A stretch of DNA of 7,253 nt. Origin: Dysgonamonadaceae bacterium (GTDB lineage Bacteria; Bacteroidota; Bacteroidia; Bacteroidales; Azobacteroidaceae). The stretch covers positions 1-7,253 of the forward strand of contig JAITAH010000408.1 of the NCBI GenBank assembly GCA_031284225.1. Reading direction: 5' to 3'. Under the pieces are notes generated by a model. That model was not told the DNA's origin and made no database searches. It worked only from the letters and a program-made list of their open reading frames with translations. Each line of letters opens with the position of its first letter. Within the stretch, counting starts at the first letter, position 1. The translations under genes and the position numbers were made by a program. Below are positions 1-6,800 of this stretch, piece by piece.

Positions 1-48
1 GTTAGAAAACTCTCCCGAATGGTTATATACTCTTGCATCATTTGGGTT
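1..48 (-). pseudogene. Out-of-frame continuation of the TPR gene, cut by the window edge
   Basis: Reading the minus strand one base out of frame from the TPR gene, starting at position 48, gives NPNDARVYNHSGEFSN with no stop up to the window edge. Joined to the preceding IEL it makes IELNPNDARVYNH, which is how one TPR ends and the next begins (compare ELNPNQAKTYKN in the same protein). The natural reading is that the parent gene had at least a fourth repeat and that an extra A in the AAACCC stretch (about 44-49) created the early stop at 38-40. Only 16 codons are visible, so the rest of the repeat array is inferred. Confidence 0.55.
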
Positions 49-370
49 TCAATTCGATGGCTTTGTTATATGCCTCAATAGCTTTGTCTTCGTCGTTTTT
101 GTAATAATAAGCATTTCCCAGATTTTTATATGTCTTTGCCTGATTCGGGTTCAATTCAATGGATTTCTTAAACGCCTCAATGGCGTTATCATATTCGCCT
201 TTGTTTTTATAAACAATTCCTAAGTTGTTATATGTGTCTGCCTGATCCGGCTTCAACTCAATGGCTTTCTTAAACGCTTCAATGGCCAGGTCATATTCGC
301 TTATGTAACAAAGAAGAATTCCCTTATCGGAATATTTTTTAGCCTCTTTCGTTTTTTCTTCGTCGTTCAT
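38..370 (-). CDS. Short tetratricopeptide repeat (TPR) protein, probably truncated by a frameshift
   Basis: This 110-residue protein is almost entirely three TPR units of 34 residues (about 8-42, 43-76 and 77-110). Each ends in an A-I-E-A-[FY]-x-K-[AS]-I-E-L-[KN]-P signature. TPRs form helical hairpins that bind other proteins, so a scaffold or adaptor role is all that can be said. There is no signal peptide or membrane segment, so it is probably cytoplasmic. The repeat also shows in the DNA as a 102-nt periodicity (for example 138-197 against 240-299), which suggests recent duplication. The protein stops exactly at a repeat boundary, and the next repeat continues in another frame. The ATG overlaps the TGA of a shifted HU-fragment frame (ATGA), and the ribosome-binding site is weak. 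Base composition is more AT-rich than the genes to the right. It may still be expressed as a three-repeat protein. Confidence 0.7.
   Translation of the reverse strand: MNDEEKTKEAKKYSDKGILLCYISEYDLAIEAFKKAIELKPDQADTYNNLGIVYKNKGEYDNAIEAFKKSIELNPNQAKTYKNLGNAYYYKNDEDKAIEAYNKAIELKPK
138..299 (-). repeat. 102-nt direct repeat encoding successive TPR units
   Basis: The stretch starting at 138 (gcctgattcggg) recurs at 240 (gcctgatccggc), exactly 102 nt (34 codons) later. Similarity extends over about 60 nt with scattered, mostly synonymous changes, and a more diverged copy lies to the left near 44-100. This is the nucleotide trace of tandem TPR duplication and a likely site of unequal recombination, which could change repeat number. 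Confidence 0.7.
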
Positions 371-502
371 AATTTAACGCTTTTCAACAGATAAACAAAC
401 AACTTCGGGGTTGTCGGCGCCTTCGCTCGAAAGCGAGAGACGGAGGGTACCGAAATCGCCCAGCTTTACGTTCATGCCGAATACCTTGTGTTTATTTACT
501 TG
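367..502 (-). pseudogene. Fragment of an HU-like (HU-HIG type) DNA-binding protein gene, frameshifted
   Basis: On the minus strand, the frame open from 502 reads QVNKHKVFGMNVKLGDF, then GTLRLSLSSEGADNP, and stops at 374-376. The V-x-LG-[DE]-[FL]-G-x-[FL]-x-[LV]-S-[LF]-S-S-E-G core is characteristic of the beta-arm region of the Bacteroidetes HU-like proteins (120-160 residues, nucleoid or DNA bending). Shifting one base at the GGGG run (407-410, CCCC on the coding strand) gives NPKLFVYLLKSVKL, which matches the expected following segment (x-L-I-K-x-V-K-[IL]). That frame ends at 367-369, overlapping the ATG of the TPR gene. The N-terminal half is absent (in-frame TAA at 503-505, AT-rich DNA beyond), and so is the C-terminal PG tail. 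It is therefore a remnant with at least two lesions. Family assignment is from motif memory, not a search. Confidence 0.65.
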
Positions 503-594
503 TTATATATTTTGTTACTAATTCGTATATTATTAATTCTCAATATTTTGTCATTGGCCGTTTTCCGGATGCCCGTCGCCGCTCATTTCTGTCC

Positions 595-726
595 GTATGT
601 ACGCAAATTTCTATACGCATAGAAGTTTCACGGGATGCGCATGGAATTTTTTTTCTGTCCGCATAGAAATTTACGGGGATGCGCATGGAAATTTGCGCCT
701 GTCCGCATGAAATTTTACCGCTATCC
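595..726. repeat. Imperfect 22-nt tandem repeat array, about six units
   Basis: Six consecutive 22-nt blocks start at 595, 617, 639, 661, 683 and 705. Five begin with GCAT and share the core GCATRGAAATTT. The first (595-616) is more diverged but keeps AAATTT. Blocks alternate in their tails: units at 617 and 661 end in GGGATGC, and units at 639 and 683 end in CTGTCC. This gives a 44-nt higher-order repeat in which 617-660 and 661-704 match at about 35 of 44 positions. The palindrome ATGCGCAT occurs at 635-642 and 679-686, at the joins between blocks. There are no unique spacers, so it is not CRISPR. Function is unknown; a protein-binding array, a repetitive element or recombination debris are all possible. 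Confidence 0.75.
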
Positions 727-894
727 TGACTTAAATTCATATTCGACATACAACGACGGTGTAAATGTACAAAAAAAACGGGGATTTGATAAAATTTGTC
801 CGACAATTTGCACATAAACCGTGTACAGCGTACAGCGGCAAGCCTTGTGTCCGGATTTTTTCCAAGCGGGATGGGGAGGGGTGAATGGGTGTCC

Positions 895-962
895 CTATTC
901 CCAAAAAGTAAAAGAAAGTGCAAGTTTTAGGAATAGAGTTGGGAGATTATTCCGATTTTTTT
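895..962 (+). terminator. Possible intrinsic terminator with a competing upstream hairpin
   Basis: GGAATA (930-935) can pair with TATTCC (948-953) across a 12-nt loop, followed two bases later by a run of seven T (956-962). This resembles a weak rho-independent terminator on the plus strand. The same GGAATAG (930-936) can instead pair with CTATTCC (895-901), giving two mutually exclusive structures as in an attenuator. The stem is short and AT-rich, and no plus-strand gene lies upstream. The element also lies before the proposed operon promoter, so it could act only on a transcript begun further left. Low confidence. Confidence 0.25.
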
Positions 963-973
963 CTCCTAAATTA

Positions 974-1004
974 TTTGTTTATTTCCAATAAATCCTTACT
1001 TTTG
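974..1004 (+). promoter_or_regulatory. Bacteroidetes-type sigma promoter for the two-gene barrel operon
   Basis: TTTG at 974-977 and TACTTTTG at 997-1004 match the Bacteroidetes consensus (TTTG at -33, TAnnTTTG at -7) with a 19-nt spacer. The -7 box is followed by CA, also common in this group. Transcription would start near 1010-1015, leaving a leader of about 40 nt before the ATG at 1052. It is the only full match I found near a gene start in the window. Confidence 0.75.
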
Positions 1005-1051
1005 CAGCAATTAATCAGATTCATTAACATTTTAAAACCAAGATCATAGGT

Positions 1052-1849
1052 ATGAAAGGTTTTAATCTACTCCAAGTTCAGTTTTTTGTCGTTTTCCTGT
1101 TGTCTTTTCAGGGGGTGTGTGCATCGGATGCCTGGCTTTCGACCGGCGCGCGTTCGTTTTCGCTGGGGAATATCCATTCGGTCGGCGATGAGTGGCTCAA
1201 TCCGGCGGCAGTGTCGTTTACGGAGGGAAAGCAAATCGGTTTGTCGGTTTTCAATCGTTTTCAAATGAACGAATTGAATACGGGGGGATGCTATTTCGCA
1301 TTTCCAAATAAATACCTCGACGCCGGCGTCCGGTTCTCAACGTTTGGGTATGAAGAGTACCGGCTCACGCAGCTACAGGGTAGTTTTGCTAAAAAGATAC
1401 GGACGAATCTGGCTATCGGTATTCAGTTGAATTACAGGCATACCCGGTCGCATTGGGAAGAAGATTCGCAAGGCGGTTTTTCGTCCGGTCTGGGGATTTA
1501 CTACCGGCTCAACGAACAGGTGGATTTGGCCTTGCTGGGCGAAAATTTGCTTTGCTTTTCAGACGAAGACGTGTGGCGCTGGCTGGCCGGCTTGCAATAC
1601 CGCGTTTCGGAAAGTGTCGCTTTCTTTTTGGAAACCGGTTACGACCGGGAAAAAACTTTCCGGTTTTCGGCAGGGGTGGATTATGCAATTTTTGAACAGT
1701 TTCATATCCGTTCGGGCTACGATTCGGATTCCGGAATGCCTGCTTTTGGCGTGGGTTACAACTGGAATCGCTGGCAAGTGGATGTGGGCTTTTCTTTCCA
1801 TTCGGTGTTGGGAATGAGCAGTATCATTGGAGTCATGTACAAATTCTGA
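1052..1849 (+). CDS. Exported outer-membrane beta-barrel protein, PorV/PorQ- or FadL-like
   Basis: The 265-residue protein starts with a hydrophobic signal peptide (about 4-22, likely cleaved after V-C-A at 24) that lacks a lipobox. The mature start, with GARSFSLGN and then WLNPAAVSF, resembles the [GA]AR-x-x-x-[LM]G and NPA pattern at the N-terminus of PorV/PorQ and FadL-like barrels. The rest is alternating polar and aromatic strands with turns, ending in aromatic VMYKF, as expected for a barrel substrate of the BAM machinery. It is shorter than PorV, PorQ or FadL (usually above 320 residues), so it is a smaller relative or a different barrel family. A promoter lies directly upstream. The ATG is followed at once by the signal peptide, and AGG at 1048-1050 is too close to act as a normal ribosome-binding site. 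It is followed after 7 nt by the helix-hairpin-helix barrel gene, implying co-transcription. Substrate or partner is not deducible. Confidence 0.75.
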   Translation: MKGFNLLQVQFFVVFLLSFQGVCASDAWLSTGARSFSLGNIHSVGDEWLNPAAVSFTEGKQIGLSVFNRFQMNELNTGGCYFAFPNKYLDAGVRFSTFGYEEYRLTQLQGSFAKKIRTNLAIGIQLNYRHTRSHWEEDSQGGFSSGLGIYYRLNEQVDLALLGENLLCFSDEDVWRWLAGLQYRVSESVAFFLETGYDREKTFRFSAGVDYAIFEQFHIRSGYDSDSGMPAFGVGYNWNRWQVDVGFSFHSVLGMSSIIGVMYKF

Positions 1850-1856
1850 AACCGCG

Positions 1857-3833
1857 ATGAAAAACCGAAACTATCTATTGATTCTTAGCGTTCTGCTGTA
1901 CGCATTACCGGTTGCTGCCCAAGTGATAGACCGGAACAATTCGGAATGGATGCGTTATCTGGAAGAATTGGCCGGCGAGGAAGAAGCAGACAATGAAGCG
2001 CTGGCCGATTTGTATGAAGAACTGTCCTCGCTCGTGGAAAACCCGTATAATCTTCAGACCGTTACGAAAGAGGAACTGGAAAAGTTGCCTTTTCTCACCG
2101 CTCTGCAAATCGAGAATATCCTGTATTACATTTATAAATTCGGTCCGCTGGTCGATATTTCCGAGTTGAAGAATGTGGAAGAACTGGATTTTCAAACCAT
2201 TACTTATCTATTGCCGTTTGTGTATGTCGGCGAAGTTCAGCCTCCGGTTCCGGTCGGGACGGTGCGCGATTGGCGATACAGCCGGCAGGAACTGCTGTTG
2301 CGCACGAATTTTACCGTGCAGGAAAAAGCCGGTTTTCAGGATAACAGCTATGTCGGCAGCCCGTATTACGGCAGTTTTCGTTACGAATTCAATTACAGGG
2401 ATAAGATGCAATTCGGCGTCAGCGGCGAAAAAGACGCGGGCGAAAAAGGATTGGATTATTTGACTTTCAATCTGAATTTCAAAAATTCGGGTATTCTGGA
2501 AGCCTTGCATTTCGGCAATTACCGGTTATCGTTCGGGCAAGGATTGGTGATGAACACCAGTTTTTCGATGGGTAAAACGTCCGATGCCGTCAATATTCAT
2601 CAGAAAAGCGTCGGTATTCAGCGGCATATTTCCACCAACGAAAGCCAGTATTTCAGCGGGATAGCGGGAACGTTGCGCCGGGGCGATTTCCGGCTTCACT
2701 TGTTTTATTCCGATCGGCATCCGGACGCCAATGGATTCGATACCACAATTTATTCGTTGAAAACGGATGGCTATCACCGGACATACAACGATTTGCTGAA
2801 GCAGGAAACCGCCCGGATCAGCCTGTATGGCGGTAACGTGCAATGGCAGAAAAACCAATGGTCGCTGGGTCTGACCGGCGTGCGCTATGATTTCGGCGGA
2901 CAAACCCTGAATCCCGACGAAAAACCCTACAACGTCTTTTATCTGCGCGGAAAAGCACATGCCAATACCGGTTTGCATTACGGTTACCGGTCGAAAAAAG
3001 TGAATTTTCAGGGGGAAACGGCCATCGACCGTTCCGGAAAAATGGCGAGTATCAGCAGTTTTTTGTTTCGTCCGGCGGCCTTTGCGGAGGGCGTTTTTTC
3101 GTTCCGCTATTACGATAAACAATACAATGCCTTGTATGCGAAGGGACTGGCCGAGTCCGGCGCCATTCAAAACGAAACGGGACTGTATTCAGGCATCCGG
3201 CTGCGGGGGTTCAAAAAGTGGGAGCTGTCGGCATATTTAGACCAGTTTGTTTTCCCTTGGCTGAAGTATGGCGTCGATACGCCCTCGTCCGGAAAAGACG
3301 TTTTGGTGCAGTTGAAATACAGTTTGCGTCCCAATTCTCCCATGGAATTGCGGTATAAATTCAAAGAAAAACAAGCGGGCAGTGAGCCGTATAAACAATA
3401 TCGCTGGCGTTATCAATGGAATTATCCATGTGGCAAAACGCTGAAAATCAACACTCGCATTGATTATAACCGGTATCTGAATCCCGAAAAAAACCATCAG
3501 GGCTGGAGCTGGATGCAATCGGTTTCGTACCTGCCCCCTTCCGCGAAATTTCAGTTAGACGGCGGCGTAATCTATTTTCGTACAGATGATTGGGATACGC
3601 GCATTTCGGCGTATGAAAAGAATATCCTGTATTCGTTCAGTTTTCCTACCTATTACGGACAGGGTTTGCGGTACTATGCCGTAGTGAAATGGAAAATAAT
3701 TAAATCGCTCACCGTGTATCTGAAATGGGGTTCGACCTATTATTTCGACCGAGAAACCATCGGTTCCGGCCCGGAAGCCATTCAGGGACATGAAAAAACG
3801 GATGTTTATGGCTTAATCAAATACAACTTCTAA
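1857..3833 (+). CDS. Outer-membrane barrel protein with N-terminal ComEA-like helix-hairpin-helix region
   Basis: I take the ATG at 1857 (658 residues). It gives a clean signal peptide (MKNRNYLLIL, hydrophobic to about 20, cleavage near AAQ). An in-frame ATG at 1827 would add ten residues and overlap the previous gene by 23 nt. After an acidic helical stretch (30-60), residues 62-125 read as paired helix-hairpin-helix motifs of the ComEA/HHH_3 type: NPYNLQTVTKEELEKLPFL, then ISELKNVEELD and YLLPFVYVGE. From about 140 to the end it is a succession of amphipathic beta strands rich in Tyr, Phe and Arg, ending in IKYNF, a typical barrel C-terminus. The family is common in Bacteroidetes, but I know no established function. 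The Gly-hydrophobic-Gly hairpin that contacts DNA in ComEA is missing in both motifs, so a protein-binding or plug role is at least as likely as DNA binding. It probably acts with the smaller barrel protein encoded just upstream. Confidence 0.8.
   Translation: MKNRNYLLILSVLLYALPVAAQVIDRNNSEWMRYLEELAGEEEADNEALADLYEELSSLVENPYNLQTVTKEELEKLPFLTALQIENILYYIYKFGPLVDISELKNVEELDFQTITYLLPFVYVGEVQPPVPVGTVRDWRYSRQELLLRTNFTVQEKAGFQDNSYVGSPYYGSFRYEFNYRDKMQFGVSGEKDAGEKGLDYLTFNLNFKNSGILEALHFGNYRLSFGQGLVMNTSFSMGKTSDAVNIHQKSVGIQRHISTNESQYFSGIAGTLRRGDFRLHLFYSDRHPDANGFDTTIYSLKTDGYHRTYNDLLKQETARISLYGGNVQWQKNQWSLGLTGVRYDFGGQTLNPDEKPYNVFYLRGKAHANTGLHYGYRSKKVNFQGETAIDRSGKMASISSFLFRPAAFAEGVFSFRYYDKQYNALYAKGLAESGAIQNETGLYSGIRLRGFKKWELSAYLDQFVFPWLKYGVDTPSSGKDVLVQLKYSLRPNSPMELRYKFKEKQAGSEPYKQYRWRYQWNYPCGKTLKINTRIDYNRYLNPEKNHQGWSWMQSVSYLPPSAKFQLDGGVIYFRTDDWDTRISAYEKNILYSFSFPTYYGQGLRYYAVVKWKIIKSLTVYLKWGSTYYFDRETIGSGPEAIQGHEKTDVYGLIKYNF
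3830..3833. other. Convergent stop codons sharing bases (CTAA)
   Basis: The plus-strand barrel gene ends with TAA at 3831-3833. The minus-strand regulator ends with TAG, read from CTA at 3830-3832. The two coding regions therefore overlap tail to tail by four bases, with no intergenic space. I see no stem-loop with a T-run on either strand around the junction, so each transcript probably reads into the other gene. Confidence 0.85.
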
Positions 3834-6800
3834 ACGGCGCTTTTGTCTTCTTCCGGATGATTGATTTCGGAGTATTCCGATGGGGAAATGCCGAAATGCT
3901 CTTTGAAAATATTACTGAAATAGGCATGCGAGGAGAATCCGACGGCATAAGCGACTTCGGCGATCGACATCTTTTTGTCGGTTAGTAATAAGGCTGCCTG
4001 CTTCAAACGAAAGCGGCGGATATAGTTTCCGGGCGATTCGTTGGTGATGATTTTTAAGCGCCGGTTGAGGTGTACGCGGCTCAATCCCAATTCTTTGCTG
4101 ATAGATTCCACGCTTAAATCCGGATTGCTGATTTGGGCGCGTAACTTGTCGTTGAATTTTTGGAGCAGTTTTTCGTCCGCCGACACTACCTTGATGTTCG
4201 ATTCTTCTTTCTCACCGGCGCTGTATTTATCTTTCAGCTTTTTTCGTAATTCGATGAGCTTTTGGATGCGGGTTTCCAAATGCTTCAAATTGAATGGTTT
4301 TGGAATGTAGGAATCGGCGCCCATTTCGATACCTTCAATGCGTTGTTCCACATTGGTTTTGGCCGTCAGTAAGATGATGGGGATATGGCAGGTTTTATCG
4401 TTGCTTTTCAATAATTTACACAAGGTCAGGCCATCCATTTCGGGCATAACGATATCGCTGACGATGATATCGGGCAGGTGTTTCAGCGCTTTGCCCAAGC
4501 CCTCTTTTCCGTTGTTGGCGCGATAAATGCGGTATTTGGGCGATAATTCCGTATCTAAGTAATTCAGAATATCCACATCGTCCTCTACCAGTAAAACCGT
4601 TTGTACGACAGGCGTATTCGACGTATTCCTCTTTTTCTCGTTGCCGGTTTCCGGGTCGTCATCGGTTTGAAACGAAGGTTGAACCATCATGGCCGTAGCT
4701 TCTCCGTTGGTCATACCGAATTCTTCCGGCTTGTAAGCCGCTTTATCCAATGGAAGATGAATCGTGAATTTACATCCCTGATTGGGTTCGCTTTCCACAA
4801 AAATTTCGCCGCGATGCAGTTCAATCATCATTTTGGAGAGATGCAGACCGATGCCTGTTCCCATTTTGGTATTCACCTTGTGGTCGCGAACTTGAAAAAA
4901 ACGGTCAAAAATATACGCTTGGTATTCTTTCGCAATCCCGATGCCGGTATCTTCTACCCGGATTTCCACTTTTCCTTCGTTGAGGCCGATAAACAGGGTG
5001 ATACTTCCGCCTTGGTTGGTAAATTTAAACGCATTGGAAAGCAAATTGAAAATCACCTTATCGATGCAATCGCGGTCGATATACACCTCCGGTAACTGGG
5101 TTTCGAGAATCAAATTGAAATCAATTTGCTTGGTGAGCGCCAATTCCTGAAACGAATCCATTATTTTTCCGACAAATTCCTGCAAAGAAGTAGGCTCGAC
5201 TTTCAGTTTCAGTTTGCCTTTATCTACTGCGCGTAAATCCATCAACTGATTGACTAAACGAAGAATACGCAAAGCGTTCTGATGAATAATCTGATAGACG
5301 GAAAGCATTTTTTCCTCTTTCGTTTCTTCTTTCAGTTTTTCAATCGGTCCCAGAATCAAGGTTAAGGGTGTGCGTATTTCGTGCGATATATCCGTGAAAA
5401 ATTGCAATTTGCTTTCCGACAATTGCTTTTGTTGTTCTTTTTCCATCAAAATGCGCCGTTCTTTGATCCGGTTTTCCAAATAGAGATAGACGAAGTAAGC
5501 AATGAGCAGAAGAATAATGATATAGCTTATTTTCGCCCAAATACTCAACCAGAAAGGCGGTTCGATAATAATTTTTACTTCCCGTTCGAGGAAATGGACG
5601 CCGTCGGCGGTAGCTTTCACTTTGAAAACGTATTTACCGGGATTCAGGTTGGTATAAGTAATGCTCCGGTCGGGAGTATTGACCAGCCGCCAATACTTAT
5701 CGAAATTTTCCATTTGCGTATAATAAAGCACTCGTTGCGGCGTACTGTACTCAATAGCGGCGAAACGGAACGTAAAACTCCGCTGGTTGTATTTCAAATG
5801 GATGCTTTCCGATTCGTCTAACGCCTTTTCGAGTATCGGCGATTTTCTCACTTGCACTTGTTCGTTATAAATCAGCAGGTGAGTGAAAGCCAGGTAAAGC
5901 AAAGGATGTTCCTGTTCCGGAGCCGGCGGAACAAAATGCGTCAGTCCGTTGATGCCCCCAAAATACATCCGGTTATCTCGTCCCCGGTAATGACTTCCCC
6001 GGCGAAATTCGTTACTTTGAATACCATCTTTCGCATAAAAATTCAGATATTGGTTGCTTTGGGGATTATAGCGGCACAAACCGTTTCCGGTACTCAGCCA
6101 CAAGTTTTGCTCACTGTCGATTTCAATACCGTTAATCATATTGTCGGGCAGTCCGTCTAAGGTGGTTCGCCGGGTAATCTCGCCCGTTTGCTTGTCGATG
6201 CGGTACAGGCCGGAAAAACCGCCCAGCCAAAGATTTCCTTGCGAATCTTCGTTGATGGTGTAAATCAATTTGTTGCTTAACAAGGTATTCAATAGAGAAG
6301 CATTGGAAAAGGTTTGAGTTTCGGGGTCGAACCGGTTCACGCCTCGTGCGGTGCCAATCCAAATTCGGTTGTTTTTGTCGAGATGCAAAGCATATACCCA
6401 GTTGTTGGATAAGCACGACTCGCGAATGCTCTCGTCGCCCGATTTATAATGTTTGATTTGCTTCGTCGCCGGATCGAAACGATTCAATCCGCCGCCATCA
6501 GTCGCTATCCACAAAATACCGTTTTTATCCTGTACAAAGGCGGAAATATGATCGAAACTCAACGCTTGCGGCGTTCCCGAATGGTAATGAGCATCGAATT
6601 TTCCCGTTTTCCGGTTATAACGGAACATCCCGTTGACGTAAGTGCCTATCCACACATTTTTATCCCGGTCTTCAAACAAAGCCGTTATCACATTGCTGGG
6701 AATAGCGGGATCCGTAGCGGTAGAAAAATGTTCGATTTGCTGATGGGCGTCATTCACCCGGTATAAGCCGTCGCCGTCGGTTCCAATCCACACATCGCCG

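Larger units (their letters stand above)
503..973. other. Gene-poor intergenic stretch with tandem repeats
   Basis: No convincing gene lies between the HU remnant and the promoter of the barrel operon. The left part (503-550) is very AT-rich. The middle (595-726) is the 22-nt repeat array. The right part (727-973) is unique sequence with a 7-nt tandem duplication (GTACAGC at 823-829 and 830-836) and nested inverted repeats at 883-953. Open frames here, the longest being 127 codons on the minus strand, cross the 22-nt array. Because its period is not a multiple of three, successive units cannot encode a repeating peptide. These frames also have unnatural Arg- and Cys-rich compositions. Confidence 0.6.

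Noticed and set aside
423..436. Perfect small hairpin TCGCT-CGAA-AGCGA
   Set aside because: It falls inside the HU-derived coding sequence and has no T-run after it on either strand; probably incidental.
595..726. CRISPR array
   Set aside because: The repeat units are contiguous with no unique spacers, are degenerate, and have no cas genes nearby.
762..769. Minus-strand promoter with TACATTTA as -7 box
   Set aside because: It mismatches the TAnnTTTG consensus in the last base, and no TTTG lies 19-21 nt upstream.
635..817. 60-codon plus-strand open frame in the same region
   Set aside because: It starts inside a repeat unit, encodes a low-complexity peptide and has no promoter or domain support.
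883..900. GAATGGG/CCCTATTC hairpin as a terminator
   Set aside because: Triloop with a bulged T and no T-run following on either strand.
540..923. 127-codon minus-strand open frame crossing the repeat array
   Set aside because: It runs through 22-nt repeats whose period does not preserve frame, has an Arg/Cys-rich unnatural composition, and has no recognisable domain or good ribosome-binding site. Most likely spurious.
1827..1856. Earlier in-frame start of the large barrel gene
   Set aside because: It would put ten polar residues before an otherwise perfect signal peptide and overlap the upstream gene. The ATG at 1857 fits better.
2526..3170. 214-codon minus-strand frame opposite the large barrel gene
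   Set aside because: It lies fully antisense to a well-supported gene, with no domain or start signals; a codon-bias shadow.
4601..5821. Plus-strand frames of 146-164 codons opposite the regulator
   Set aside because: They are antisense to conserved kinase and receiver domains, so they are shadows of that gene.
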